From the NCBI RefSeq assembly GCF_040958095.1, contig NC_091188.1, forward strand, positions 9,646,270-9,710,269: DNA of 64,000 nucleotides, given 5' to 3'. Within the stretch, counting starts at the first letter, position 1. Each line of letters starts with the position of its first letter. The position numbers and the translations under genes were made by a program. Source of the stretch: Procambarus clarkii (Eukaryota > Arthropoda > Malacostraca > Decapoda > Cambaridae). The notes under the pieces were generated by a model. The model was not told where the DNA came from. It made no database searches and worked only from the letters and a program-made list of their open reading frames with translations. This document shows, piece after piece, positions 43,836 through 55,671 of this stretch.

Positions 43836-44190
43836 GTGAATTAAAAAGTCCCAACTTTATACCCTGTTCAAAAGTCAAATAAAAAAGTACCTAATTTCCT
43901 CCTCATAGTTTCCTACCGTGTGCTTCAAACTCACACTGTGTCTTGTACTACCCACTTCCCCAATATTAGTACTTAAAGACGTATATCCTTTACCAGTGTA
44001 ATCACCGCTCTCAACTTATGTTCTAGTTATTTGTTGATATAAAAGTCTTGCTACCATGTACCCTTTCATCTTACCTGATATGTTAGACTAAGGACCTGCC
44101 CGATTACCTATGCGTGTTAGTGGCTTTACATGACTGTAAAAACATCAATCTTATGTAATCTCCCCAACCCATTGTACCTTCTTGAAAATT

Positions 44191-44191
44191 A

Positions 44192-44287
<96 letters not shown>
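44191..44287. repeat. (ATT)n microsatellite, about 32 units
   Basis: A pure triplet run directly after a SINE-like segment (GACCTGCCCGATTACC at 44093; CCCATTGTACCTTCTTG at 44168). Confidence 0.97.
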
Positions 44288-44589
44288 TAAGTACAAACAA
44301 AACCAAAATATTTAAATAAATAGTAAAGTAACTCAGGATATTGTCAAATATTGTATAAAATCTCCATTGTTAAATAAAACTGAAAAAGAAATTCCTAATA
44401 TGAAAACTGGTGTTTAGCAAATCAGTAGGAAGAGTTTGTAACTTAAAAACAAAATATAACTTGGCATATACCACCTTGAGGTCGTCAGTGTAGAGAGACA
44501 GAGAGGCTTGAGGGCCTCAAGGTCGTGACAAGCTGTCACCTCGTCTGTGGCATAAATGCCAGAATGGCAAAAATGATGCACATTGCATA

Positions 44590-45065
44590 CATGTATTAGA
44601 TCCTTAACTGATTATGTTCCAGCCCTGATTCCTCTAGTGCTTAAAAGAATGCATGGAGAGCTGGAACAGTTGCAAAACCAAGCCAAGATGATCATCTTCA
44701 CATGCCCCCCATATTACTTAGTTACTACACCAGGAAGGAATTCAATATCCTAAGTGTAAGTGATTGAGTCAGTGAAATCAGCGACTTAATTGGTATCAAG
44801 ATCCTCCAAACCTTCTTTATGGGTCTCAAGACCTTCTCACAAGATCTCGAAATGGAATACTGAAACTGCTATTTAACTCATAACAGCCACACTCACAACC
44901 TTTACCTAGAGAGAGAGAGAAGACCTACACCTCCCTGCACCGTAGGAAATCATTCCCATTTCAATTACTATCCATCTCTTCACGAATTACTATCCTCCAT
45001 TACTTTCCAAATTACTATCATTCCCTTCAGGCAGAATTACATGCCATAGACCCCGCACTCAGACG
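44590..45065 (+). mobile_element. Old LINE C-terminal remnant
   Basis: One frame reads RMHGELEQLQNQAKMIIFTC near 44650-44710, like the LE.LQN.A.R.ILGCP motif of LINE RT C-termini. Stops and shifts interrupt the rest. Confidence 0.5.
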
Positions 45066-45127
45066 TTGCTTGTACTCGGAGCTGACATGTGACTTATGTG
45101 TGTAGTGGCATTCAGGTCTTATTGAGG

Positions 45128-45760
45128 CAAATGTAATGTGCTTGTGTCTGAAGCAAGGATGAGGGTGCTTGTGTCTGAAGCAAGGATGAGAGTGCTTGTG
45201 TCTGAAGCAAGGATGAGAGTGCTTGTGTCTGAGGCAAGGATGAGAGTGCTTGTGTCTGAAGCAAGGATGAGAGTGCCTGTGTCTGAAGCAAGGGTGAGGG
45301 TGCTTGTGTCTGAAGCAAGGGTGAGGGTGCTTGTGTCTGAAGCAAGGGTAAGGGTGCTTGTGTCTGAAGCAAGGGTGAGGGTGCTTGTGTCTGAAGCAAG
45401 GATGAGAGTGCTTGTGTCTGAAGCAAGGGTGAGGGTGCTTGTGTCTGAAGCAAGGATGAGAGTGCTTGTGTCTGAAGCAAGGATGAGAGTGCTTGTGTCT
45501 GAAGCAAGGATGAGAGTGCCTGTGTCTGAAGCAAGAATGAGAGTGCTTGTGTCTGAAGCAAGGATGAGAGTGCCTGTGTCTGAAGCAAGGATGAGAGTGC
45601 CTGTGTCTGAAGCAAGGATGAGAGTGCCTGTGTCTGAAGCAAGGATGAGGGTGCTTGTGTCTGAAGCAAGGATGAGAGTGCTTGTGTCTGAAGCAAGGAT
45701 GAAAGTGCTTGTGTCTGAGGCAAGGATGAGAGTGCTTGTGTCTGAAGCAAGGATGAGGGT
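45128..45760. repeat. 27-bp minisatellite, about 23 copies
   Basis: Unit GTGCTTGTGTCTGAAGCAAG+GATGAGA; variants GGGTGAGG and GCCTGTG. All six frames are long and open because 27 is a multiple of three. Confidence 0.98.
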
Positions 45761-45847
45761 CAAATAATTACTGATGACACAAGAGTGTTTCCTGCGGGTA
45801 CAGTCAAGATGAACAGCCTGATGAACAGCCTGATGAACAGCAAGAAC

Positions 45848-45935
45848 AGCAAGAACACTCACAAGTCGAGCCTGGCCTCGGGCCGGGCTTGGAGAGTAGA
45901 AGAACTCCCAGAACCCCATCAAGCAGATATCAAGC
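45848..45935 (+). mobile_element. LINE-C 3' end
   Basis: CTCACAAGTCGAGCCTGGCC, CGGGCCGGGCTTGGAGAGTA and CCCAGAACCCCATCAAGCAG match 15738-15810. Confidence 0.82.
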
Positions 45936-46247
45936 CTAAGGACGGTATAATACCAAGAACTTGAACAAAATGTAATAGATGGGAAACAAAGTGAAATTTA
46001 GACTAGCTATTCCATCTATCATCATTCTACTATGCAGGAAGAGTCACATATATATATGTGGGTCATCCAATAAAGTCAGCAGACATTTAGACGTTACTAC
46101 TGCTAGGTTCAGGCTCAGCTACAAGTACTCCTGGTGAGTTTGCTCCACCTGCTGATCTGACCGAATGTAAACTTTGTCAGCAAAACTATTCACTATTTCA
46201 GGCTTCAGGAGGAGAGGTTTTGAGAGTGTCAGAATTGGGCTCTACCC

Positions 46248-46365
46248 CGGACCCAAACAGAAAACGGGACAGTGCGTCACTTTCGTGAGCCGATTTCATT
46301 TCAAATTACGTCAGTTTTTGGCCATAGCGCGAATACGAGCGAAAAGCGACGTTATTTTGAGAGGA
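46248..46365 (+). repeat. Dispersed repeat shared with 7855-7965
   Basis: GAAAACGGGACAGTGCGTCA and GCGAATACGAGCGAAAAGCG in the same order as the other copy. Unknown family. Confidence 0.65.
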
Positions 46366-46556
46366 GGGATTGGCTCTGGCGGCTTGGATGCGGGAAGGGA
46401 GGGAACTATCAGGGGGGGAAAGCGCCAAGTCATTACGACTATATAGCACTGGGAAGGGGGCAGGATAAGGATTTGGGATGTGACGGGGGAGGGAAAGGAA
46501 TGGTTGACCGCCGACCTGCATGAAGGTAGACCGTCGCTTTACCGTCCGGCCCAAGT
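46365..46556 (-). mobile_element. SINE-2, minus copy
   Basis: Minus strand: GGACGGTAAAGCGACGGTCT, diverged B-box region, CATCCCAAATCCTTATCCTG and CCCAGTGCTATATAGTCG. Confidence 0.82.
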
Positions 46557-46839
46557 GGGTGGGGAATAACAGTCAGCTGCCCACATATCAATAACCGGTT
46601 TCTAACATTCGGTCATGGTGGGGGGGGGGGGTTACCTAATCCAGTTTTACAGTTTTAATCAAGTGTATTTGGCGACTAAATCTGTCAGAGTTGACATCTT
46701 TTGATTTTATTTGGTTAACCTATAATATAATTCAAGAAAACTGCGTTCTACATATTTTTATGACTCCAGGTGTTCGGTTTACCCTTTATTTCGAACAGTT
46801 ATACATTTATTTGTTATGTTAAGATCATTATGAACCTGA
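46557..46839. other. No gene recognised; poly(G) at about 46619-46630
   Basis: AT-rich otherwise. Confidence 0.4.
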
Positions 46840-46970
46840 ACACGGCTCCAGTCGCAATGTGCCGTATGTGTCTGGGATGCTCCCGGACGCAGGTTCGAAT
46901 CCTCGTCACGGTCCTTGTGGATTTGCTCATTTGATGCATCACGTTAGTGTGATCTCTGTGTGTAATGTGC
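46840..46970 (+). mobile_element. SINE-5, tRNA-derived
   Basis: B box GCAGGTTCGAATCCTCGTCA, GGTCCTTGTGGATTTGCTCA, then TTGATGCATCACGTTAGTGT. A-box region diverged. Confidence 0.75.
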
Positions 46971-47244
46971 CATATTTTCCCCATTGGTTTTGTGAGTTAA
47001 AAAAAAACTAACAAGTTTTTTTATTAAAAAGAAAAAAAAACTCAATTTTAGACATGTACAATTTAGAGGTTAACCATGAGACTTAGATCTCTATTGTATT
47101 CAGTTCAAGCAATGACAACAATGTTCATTTAATACCTGGTGACTTTCTATTATTTTTTAGATTTAGAACCTGTTTTTGGCCTAAAACTGCGTAGCTGTTG
47201 ATACGTGTGTGTGTGTGTGATGGCTTCGTATTATTATTATTATT
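46971..47244. other. No gene recognised
   Basis: AT-rich with A-runs near 46999-47040. Confidence 0.4.
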
Positions 47245-47480
47245 AACATCTTTATTGACAAAATTAATTACAATTTTGCCTTCGTGAGCTGTATAAGCCG
47301 TCCATCAGTGCTCTGAAGAGCGGCGGGGCCGACAGTACCTCACCCTGCGGGACTCCATTTACCAGTGTGGGGAAGTGTCCTTGGAACCGCAGCCTCATCG
47401 CCCCACTGGCGCTGTCGGAAATACCAGAGTGTCGTGACACTGGGAGTTGACTCCTGTCTCCGGTAGAAGGGGGTGGGGGG
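47245..47480 (-). mobile_element. LINE reverse-transcriptase fragment
   Basis: The minus reading AMRLRFQGHFPTLVNGVPQG followed by EVLSAPPLFRALMDGL contains the NGVPQG-VLSP-LF RT motif (an insertion of one residue splits LSP). The rest is missing. Confidence 0.65.
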
Positions 47481-47679
47481 AGGGGGAGGGGGGGGTCCGT
47501 GTGAATAACTGGGCTTTCACCATTCAGATATAAAGCCGTCTGCTGTTCTCCTTGCACTCGCATGTACATACCTCAAAGTGCACACATTAATTGTAAAGTT
47601 TGTTTTTGGTTGAGACTGTCTTGTAGCTCATCCGGGGAATGGAAGCCTCGTTTCGCATTCCACAGTTTCACGCACCCTT

Positions 47680-48262
47680 CTGTCTCCACACACACTCATT
47701 CCCTTCTGTCCACACACACTCGTTCCCTTCTGTCTCCACACACACTCATTCCCTTCTGTCTCCACACACACTCATTCCCTTCTGTCTCCACACACACTCA
47801 TTCCCTTCTGTCTCCACACACACTCATTCCCTTCTGTCCACACACACTCGTTCCCTTCTCTCCCCACACACTCATTCCCTTCTGTCTCCACACACACTCA
47901 TTCCCTTCTGTCCACACACACTCGTTCCCTTCTCTCCCCACACACTCATTCCCTTCTGTCTCCACACACACTCATTCCCTTCTGTCCACACACACTCATT
48001 CCCTTCTGTCCACACACACTCGTTCCCTTCTCTCCCCACACACTCATTCCCTTCTGTCTCCCCACACACTCATTCCCTTCTGTCCACACACACTCGTTCC
48101 CTTCTCTCCCCACACACTCATTCCCTTCTGTCCACACACACTCGTTCCCTTCTCTCCCCACACACTCATTCCCTTCTCTCCCCACACACTCATTCCCTTC
48201 TCTCCCCACACACTCATTCCCTTCTGTCCACACACACTCGTTCCCTTCTCTCCCCACCCACC
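47680..48262. repeat. 24-26-bp minisatellite, about 24 copies
   Basis: Unit CACACACTCATTCCCTTCTG+TCTC; three variants (CTGTCTCCA, CTGTCCA, CTCTCCC) alternate in blocks. Confidence 0.97.
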
Positions 48263-48357
48263 TCCCCGATCACCCCTTCAAGGCTGCCCAAACTACCCAC
48301 TCTAACTGCCCAATCTCTTAGAATGGAATTTTCACGCTACACCAACGTCTCGCGACC

Positions 48358-48620
48358 ATCTTGAGGTTATCTTGAGATGATTTCAGGGCTTAGCGTCCCC
48401 GCGGCCCGGTCCTCGACTAGGCCTCCTTTTTGTTACACACCCCACAGGAAGCAGCCCGTAGCAGCTGTCTAACTCCCAGGTACCTCTTTACTGCTAGGTA
48501 ACAGGGGCATCAGGGTGAAAGAAACATTTTGCCCATTTGTTTCCGCCTCCACCGGGGGATCGAACTCGGAACCTCAGGATTACGAATTCGAACATCTGTC
48601 TACCCGGCTGTCAGGCGTAA
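48358..48620 (-). mobile_element. SINE-1, tRNA-derived
   Basis: Minus strand: GGTTCCGAGTTCGATCCCCC, CCTAGCAGTAAAGAGGTACC, TACGGGCTGCTTCCTG, CCGGGCCGCGGGGACGCTAA and CTCAAGATAACCTCAAG. Structure as 23636. Confidence 0.85.
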
Positions 48621-48654
48621 CCATGCTTGAAGAGTCTATACAACACCACTCATT

Positions 48655-48760
48655 CGAGCCCCGCCCCTGTGCCAGGTAAGTCCACTACGGGCTCACCATA
48701 GACTGTGCTACATGCAATTTCCATGTTCCGAGTAGCTGACTCTAAAGCAGCAGCCACAAC
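48655..48760 (+). mobile_element. SINE-3
   Basis: GCCCCGCCCCTGTGCCAGG, CTACGGGCTCACCATAGACT, GAGTAGCTGACTCTAAAGCA; the (AAC)n tail has decayed to CAGCAGCCACAAC. Confidence 0.78.
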
Positions 48761-48989
48761 CACTCGTTCATGCAGACCTCTGGCCGTGTTTATTTCTGTC
48801 TCGAGCGTCTTAGATATATATTCCAGAGTGTAGGCCACTCAGACACGTGTGGTGCACACACCGGCCAGGGAGGAGGTGGAGAGCGGTGCTAAGGAGATGT
48901 TCAGTCTTGTGATGTGTTAGTCCTTGAAGTCTGGTTCTGAGATTTATGTCTTATGAACATTGCTCAGCACGCATGGAATATGAATGACC

Positions 48990-50032
48990 TGCCTAGGTGC
49001 TGGTAGGTGCCTAGGTGCTGGTACCTGCCTAGGTGCTGGTACCTGCCTAGTTGCTGGTAGGTGCCTAGGTGCTGGTACCTGCCTAGGTGCTGGTAGGTGC
49101 CTAGGTGCTGGTAGGTGCCTAGGTGCTGGTACCTGCCTAGGTGCTGGTACCTGCCTAGGTCCTGGTACGTGCCTAGGTGCTGGTAGGTGCCTAGGTGCTG
49201 GTACCTGCCTAGGTGCTGGTACCTGCCTAGTTGCTGGTAGGTGCCTAGGTGCTGGTACCTGCCTAGGTGCTGGTAGGTGCCTAGGTGCTGGTAGGTGCCT
49301 AGGTGCTGGTACCTGCCTAGGTGCTGGTACATGCCTAGGTGCTGGTACATGCCTAGGTGCTGGTACCTGCCTAGGTGCTGGTACCTGCCTAGGTGCTGGT
49401 ACGTGTCTAGGTGCTGGTACATGCCTAGGTGCTGGTACCTGCCTAGGTGCTGGTACGTGTCTAGGTGCTGGTACGTGCCTAGGTGCTGGTACGTGCCTAG
49501 GTGCTGGTAGGTGTCTAGGTGCTGGTACATGCCTAGGTGCTGGTACATGCCTAGGTGCTGGTACCTGCCTAGGTGCTGGTACATGCCTAGGTGCTGGTAC
49601 CTGCCTAGGTGCTGGTACATGCCTAGGTGCTGGTACGTGTCTAGGTGCTGGTACCTGCCTAGGTGCTGGTACATGCCTAGGTGCTGGTACCTGCCTAGGT
49701 GCTGGTACATGCCTAGGTGCTGGTACGTGCCTAGGTGCTTGTAGGTGCCTAGGTGCTGGTACGTGCCTAGGTGCTGGTACATGCCTAGGTGCTAGTACAT
49801 GCCTAGGTGCTGGTACGTGCCTAGGTGCTGGTACATGCCTAGGTGCTAGTACATGCCTAGGTGCTGGTAGGTGCCTAGGTGCTGGTACATGCCTAGGTGC
49901 TGGTAGGTGCCTAGGTGCTGGTACATGCCTAGGTGCTGGTAGGTGCCTAGGTGCTGGTACATGCCTAGGTGCTGGTACGTGCCTAGGTGCTGGTACATGC
50001 CTAGGTGCTAGTACATGCCTAGGTGCTGGTAC
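48990..50032. repeat. 18-bp minisatellite, about 58 copies
   Basis: Unit TGCCTAGGTGCTGGTACC contains two palindromic hexamers (CCTAGG, GGTACC). Variants at the base pair after GGTA (CC, GG, CG, CA). Reading stays in frame for the whole array, so there is no net indel. Long open frames on both strands are artefacts. Confidence 0.98.
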
Positions 50033-50107
50033 ACTCACACAGAATACACATTATGACTCGGCCTCGCATGTGTACCACACTCAAGGTCTCGAGACACCTG
50101 GACACGG

Positions 50108-50272
50108 GAATGCATTAGGCAGTGATGTGGTGGAGACTGACTCCATACAGGCTCAAGTGTAGATATGATTGAGCCCAGTAGACTCAGGAACCTGTACACC
50201 AGTTGATTGACGGTTGAGAGGCGGGACCAAAGAGCCAGAGCTCAACCCCCGCAAACACAACTACGTGAGTAC
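50108..50272 (+). mobile_element. LINE-A 3' end
   Basis: GAATGCATTAGGCAGTGATG through GAGGCGGGACCAAAGAGCC to ACGTGAGTAC, with no microsatellite at the tail. Confidence 0.88.
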
Positions 50273-51078
50273 GGACCTGCTATAAACGGGTCATTGATAA
50301 TAACTGTTTAGCTGTTATTATTAAAATAAATTAAATTAATTTATTTCACAATATTTGACTTCATGAGAATTTTCACAAAGAATATTTTTACTTTATTCTT
50401 TTTTTTCATTCTGGAACTTTGTGGCGATACTTGAGAATGTATAAATTTTACTTAAAAATTTTACTTAAAATTTTACTTTAAATTATTTTGTGGATGAGAT
50501 TGGCGTTTACGAACTATTTCATAAAAAAAAGGTAATTATTTGTTCTTTCTATCTGCCTCTCTATGTCAGTCTGTCTTTTGGTCTGTATCTCAGTGTTTTT
50601 ACGTCTGTATTCCTTTGTCTGTCTGCCTTTCTCTTCCTGTCTGTCTGTCTCTTATAAACAGCAGAGCCATAACTATTAGGTCAGGCTTTTTAAAAGGTAA
50701 GTATGATGAATAGATTTGTTTTGTTTAATTTGATGTGATCAGCCAGTAAATTATGTTTTACAACATCGTAAGGGGAAAAAAAGTAAGATTGTCGAGTAAG
50801 ACTGCAAAGTACAAAATTCGTTATGGGGGGGTTCGCTATGTCACCGTACCAAGTGGCACTCGCTTCAATGATGGCGACCTCGTACGTCTGGCCTTGACCC
50901 TGTGCCTGGGTCTCTCTCTCCCCTCTTTCTCTCTGCCCCCTCTCTTATATCTTTAACCCCCTCCCACCCCTCTCTTTCCCATCTCCCCCTCTCCACCTTT
51001 CTCCCTAATATCCTATCCCTCACCCTCTCTACCAATCTCCCCCCCCCCCACACCCACCTCCCCCTCTCAGAAAATTAA
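50273..51078. other. No gene recognised
   Basis: AT-rich to 50520, CT-rich from 50900 to 51060. A 67-codon frame at 50753 has no motif. Confidence 0.45.
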
Positions 51079-51079
51079 A

Positions 51080-51400
51080 TATTTCGATTTTTTTTTTTAT
51101 TAAGTTATGAGGTACATCTGCATTAGTGCAGCTACCCTAGACTATATGAAGTGGAGTACAGTGTGTCAAAAAAAAGCTAACTAGGTGATGCTATAAAATC
51201 CCCATCACACAGGATGGTTAGTCATACAGAGACATATGATAGGCGGTCTGCACTGGCAGACTCCGGATGCATTTTGAGGATATCAACAACACAAGATTGA
51301 ATAAGGTAGCAGTGGTAATACAAGTCCCCATCTCGCAGGATGGTTAGTCATACAGGGCCATGTGTTTCGAAACAATGAAACTGCTAAATAACTCTATGGA
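51080..51400. repeat. Dispersed repeat with internal direct repeat
   Basis: Starts TTTTATTAAGTTATGAGGTA; CCCCATCACACAGGATGGTTAG at 51199 recurs as CCCCATCTCGCAGGATGGTT at 51325 with AGTCATACAG. May relate to the TTTATT-starting repeats at 7970 and 52975. Confidence 0.55.
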
Positions 51401-51583
51401 AAACAAAGCCTCAATTTCAAACTTGACTTTAATGAAAAACGCAGGGAAAGCGAGGTGGGTGCTACAGATGTCAATATTTCTTAAATTGTGGCACTGGGGG
51501 TCAACCCCAACTGGCCTATGACACTCCCATATCCCCTATGTGTCATCTTGGGAAGCTGGGTGAGGCTACCCCCAAAGCGTCTA

Positions 51584-51703
51584 ACTTGGACACACAGGAA
51601 GAAACAGACAAACAGATCTGGCCTTTAATCCTATTATCCGCGAACTTGGACACACAGGAAGAAACAGACAAACAGATCTGGCCTTTAATCCTATTATCCG
51701 CGT
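51584..51703. repeat. 60-bp direct duplication
   Basis: Two identical 60-bp units (ACTTGGACACACAGGAAGAA ... CCTATTATCCGC). Confidence 0.95.
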
Positions 51704-51906
51704 GGTAAAGTTCATTATTACGTGTTCTGTCGCTGACGGATGTTTGGAGGCGCAAGTCATGCGATCCCGGCCCCACCGTGTCGCAAAACCGGTTTCTCGC
51801 GGCTGCTCCAGAGCTGTCACGGGGCTCCACACCAGCCGACTTGCTGGGATATTGAGCGGGAGTGTCACTGCTGGCGCTCTGCTGCCCGGCAGGCAGCCTG
51901 TTGTCA

Positions 51907-52772
51907 TCTCCTGCCTCATTGCCACCCCAGGGAGGCTGCTCTCATCATATCCTGCCTCATTGCCACCCCAGGGAGGCTGCTCTCATCATATCCTGCCTCA
52001 TTGCCACCCCAGGGAGGCTGCTCTCATCATATCCTGCCTCATTGCCACCCTAGGGAGGCTGCTCTCATCATATCCTGCCTCATTGCCACCCCAGGGAGGC
52101 TGCTCTCATCATATCCTGCCTCATTGCCACCCCAGGGAGGCTGCTCTCATCATATCCTGCCTCATTGCCACCCCAGGGAGGCTGCTCTCGTCATATCCTG
52201 CCTCATTGCCACCCCAGGAAGGCTGCTCTCATCATATCCTGCTTCACTACCACCCCAGAGAGGCTGCTCTCATCATATCCTGCCTCACTACCACCCCAGA
52301 GAGGCTGCTCTCATCGTATCCTGCCTCACTACCACCCCAGGAAGGCTGCTCTCATCATATCCTGCTTCACTACCACCCCAGGGAGGCTGCTCTCATCATA
52401 TCCTGCCTCACTACCACCCCAGAGAGGCTGCTCTCATCGTATCCTGCCTCACTACCACCCCAGGAAGGCTGCTCTCATCATATCCTGCCTTTCTACCACC
52501 CCAGGAAGGCTGCTCTCATCATATCCTGCCTCACTACCACCCCAGGGAGGCTGCTCTCATCATATCCTGCTTCACTACCACCCCAGGGAGGCTGCTCTCA
52601 TCATATCCTGCTTCACTACCACCCCAGGAAGGCTGCTCTCATCATATCCTGCCTCACTACCACCCCAGGGAGGCTGCTCTCATCATATCCTGCCTTTCTA
52701 TCACCCCAGGGAGGCTGCTCTCATCATATCCTGCCTTTCTATCACCCCCGGGAGGCTGCTCTCATCATATCC
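51907..52772. repeat. 41-bp minisatellite, 21 copies
   Basis: Unit CATCATATCCTGCCTCATTG+CCACCCCAGGGAGGCTGCTCT. Left units read CATTGCC, right units CACTACC or TTCTACC, so variants are spatially ordered. Multi-frame open reading is an artefact. Confidence 0.98.
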
Positions 52773-52974
52773 TGTGACACATCACGGTTGGGCTCTCTTC
52801 TCTTTCCTCTCAATCCACATTCTTGTGCTCAAGGTGTCTCATTTGGTCCAGAACTGCGTCCGGGTGCACAAGATGTTACGAGAGGCAGGCAGTCCTCACC
52901 GACCCTGTGGGCCACCACGGGGCTGGACCACCTCACACTCGTGGGAACATCGTATTTAATTGTTGGTGCCGGAG

Positions 52975-53105
52975 GCGTCTAGTTTATTGTGCACCCCATA
53001 CCCATCCTGTGAGCGGTAGCGCAAAAAGCATTACAGAGGGCACAAAAGGTCTTTATCAGACCTCAACGGTTTCATCTATCCTTCACACCTTATAATTACA
53101 ATGTC
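52975..53105. repeat. Dispersed repeat related to 7970
   Basis: CTAGTTTATTGTGCACCCCA and CATACCCATCCTGTGAGCGG parallel CATACCCATCTTGTGGGCGG at 7996. Confidence 0.6.
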
Positions 53106-53284
53106 AACTAGTTAGAGAATGTTCTATTTCAAGAGCTATATATTTACAGTAAGTTATTATACTTTAATGGTAGGTCTTATCGCTAATACATAATACTTTG
53201 ACCAATGGAGATATTACAGAGTCATAGGGGAGCTGCTGTTTATTATTAGTCTTCACAATACACTACTTGTTCCTTAATCTCATA

Positions 53285-53830
53285 TGTCGTTTATCTACTG
53301 GAAGCGAAATATAGATACAGTGCAAGGATTTCAGGTAATTTATCCATGGTAATAAGATAGGTTGCCATATCATACAACGTGATTTTAGATTTATCTCTAA
53401 ATGGCTCAATTTTACTACAGTTCAAGATATAGTGTTCGAGTGTGTGTCCCTGTCTTTGTCCACACACTTTACACTTTACTTCATCTAGATCCCTATACAA
53501 GCCGAACTGCCAGAGATACTTGTAGCCAAGTCTTATACGAGCTGTGACAACATCTGTTAGTCTACTGACTTTGTTACTTGCCCCATACACATGTTTTACT
53601 TCACACATTTCATTGTGATGAACAATGTTCCAGTTTGCTAGTTTGCAGATGAGCTAGTTCCAGTTTGCACTGTTCTACTTTCTTCAAATCCATCCAGGAG
53701 TTCTCGTCTAATGACACTTTCAAGGGACCTATTTGATAACTCAAGATTCCGTTCAACACTTGTACTTTAATGTGTTTCCTGTGCCTGGAAAGGGCTTTGG
53801 AAGTTCTTACCGAAGAACTTCCAGAATCAA
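53285..53830 (-). mobile_element. LINE-B C-terminal fragment
   Basis: The minus strand reads RIRLGYKYLWQFGLYRDLDE, CKVCGQRQGHTLEHYILNCS, KIEPFRDKSK and ATYLITMDKLPEILALY with a stop at 53291; the Cys/His pattern CxxC...H...C is intact. Upstream, WMDLKKVEQCKLELAHLQTS (53610-53720) is in another frame and probably belongs to the same element. Confidence 0.78.
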
Positions 53831-53854
53831 CCCCACTCCCCCGGGCGAAAGAGT

Positions 53855-54480
53855 AGGTAACCAATCCCCACAGTTCCACAGTGAACAACCAATCCCCACA
53901 GTGAACTACCAATCCCCACATTTCCACAGTGAACAACCAATCCCCACAGTTCCACAGTGAGCAACCAATCCCCACAGTTCCACAGTGAGCAACCAATCCC
54001 CACAGTTCCACAGTGAACAACTAATCCCCACAGTTCCACAGTGAACTACCAATCCCCCACAGTTCCACAGTGAACTACCAATCCCCACAGTTCCACAGTG
54101 AACTACCAATCCCCCACAGTTCCACAGTGAACTACCAATCCCCCACAGTTCCACAGTGAACTACCAATCCCCACAGTTCCACAGTGAACTACCAATCCCC
54201 CACAGTTCCACAGTGAACTACCAATCCCCCACAGTTCCACAGTGAACTACCAATCCCCCACAGTTCCACAGTGAACTACCAATCCCCACAGTTCCACAGT
54301 GAACTACCAATCCCCCACAGTTCCACAGTGAACTACCAATCCCCCACAGTTCCACAGTGAACTACCAATCCCCCACAGTTCCACAGTGAACTACCAATCC
54401 CCACAGTTCCACAGTGAACTACCAATCCCCACAGTTCCACAGTGAACAACCCATCCCCACAGTGAACAACCAATCCCCAC
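53855..54480. repeat. 27/28-bp minisatellite, about 23 copies
   Basis: Unit CCCCACAGTTCCACAGTGAA+CTACCAAT; the CCCC/CCCCC difference changes length and frame. Confidence 0.97.
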
Positions 54481-54561
54481 TCCTGTTTCAAGGGCTTTAG
54501 ACACACGAGCATATTGATGGCCACAGGGGAAGACACGTCCAGTGTCGGCGCCGCATCAGTG

Positions 54562-54563
<2 letters not shown>

Positions 54564-54655
<92 letters not shown>
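54564..54655. repeat. (AC)n microsatellite
   Basis: About 46 pure units. Confidence 0.97.
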
Positions 54656-54657
<2 letters not shown>

Positions 54658-54671
54658 CTACACTGAAGAAA

Positions 54672-54765
54672 AGGACAGAAGAAAATGTATATATGCTGGT
54701 TAGCATTGTAAATGTGTGGCCACGTCTGTGGTAGAAAATAATAATAATAAAAAAAAAAAAAACTC
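54672..54765 (+). mobile_element. LINE-B-type 3' UTR repeat
   Basis: GGACAGAAGAAAATGTATAT, GGCCACGTCTGTGGTAGAAA, then (AAT)n/A-run tail at 54738-54763. Confidence 0.78.
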
Positions 54766-55077
54766 GCCTACACTAACCTATTGATTATAAAGACTTGACG
54801 AAGATATGGTTTTCCCTGATATCGTTTCTCATATTTTTCCCAGATAGCGTGCCTTATATTTTCCCAGATGTCGGTCTTACACTGGTTTATTTTCTTGTTC
54901 GTTAATTGATCATGAAAGGAGGAGGAGGGGGGCACTTTGGCTAAAGAATTGCTCAGTAATATGCAGTTCTTCATTTTACTGTACAAAGTTGGTATTGTGT
55001 TACGACACTGACTTCCGTGTCAGCAGGGCCGTCGTAACACTTGGGCACACTGGCCTCGTTGGGGGTAGGCTAAGTTG

Positions 55078-55345
55078 CGTTAGGTCTGGTTGAGTTAGGT
55101 TAGGTCTGGTTGAGTTAGGTTAGGTCTGGTTGAGTTAGGTTAGGTCTGGTTGAGTTAGGTTAGGTCTGGTTGAGTTAGGTTAGGTCTGGTTGAGTTAGGT
55201 TAGATCTGGTTGAGTTAGGTTAGGTCTGGTTGAGTTAGGTTAGGTCTGGTTGAGTTAGGTTAGGTCAGGTCTGGTTGAGTTAAGTTAGGTCTAGTTAGGT
55301 TAGGTCTGGTTGAGTTAGCTTAGGTCTGGTTAGGTTAGAAATTAA
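55078..55345. repeat. 20-bp minisatellite containing TTAGG doublets, about 12 copies
   Basis: Unit GGTTAGGTCTGGTTGAGTTA; each junction gives TTAGGTTAGG, the arthropod telomere motif. Confidence 0.95.
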
Positions 55346-55671
55346 ATGGCCACGTCTGTTGTGAAAAACTAACTGTAATCAATCTAATGGTAGCCAAAGC
55401 AACTTGCGAGGCGGGCAAGCACAGTTGTACATCAACTTCTTATTCTCTAAAAAATCATTGACAGTAGCAGCGTGGCGCACAACAGCTGATCGTTTGTTTG
55501 TAAACAAACCCGGCATATCCAGCCTGGGCGCCATCACACTGAGACATGGCTGATAAAAGTTGAGGACTCAATCTTAAATGTATACATATAAGAAAGACTA
55601 GAGATATACCACTGTATTAAACTACTAATAATTTGCGACGCAGCAAAAGACTACAATAGGCAGGTCATGAG
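55346..55671. other. No gene recognised
   Basis: GGCCACGTCTGTTGTGAAAA at 55349 is a small LINE-B UTR fragment. CTGATCGTTTGTTTGTAAAC+AAAC at 55487 contains an inverted GTTTGT/ACAAAC. Confidence 0.45.

Noticed and set aside
45119-45922. Frames over 200 codons on both strands
   Set aside because: 27-bp minisatellite open in all frames.
48944-50162. Open frames of up to 392 codons, (LGAGTC)n and (HVPAPR)n
   Set aside because: Translation of an 18-bp minisatellite open on both strands.
50753-50956. Small basic protein gene
   Set aside because: 67 codons running into CT-rich low complexity; no motif.
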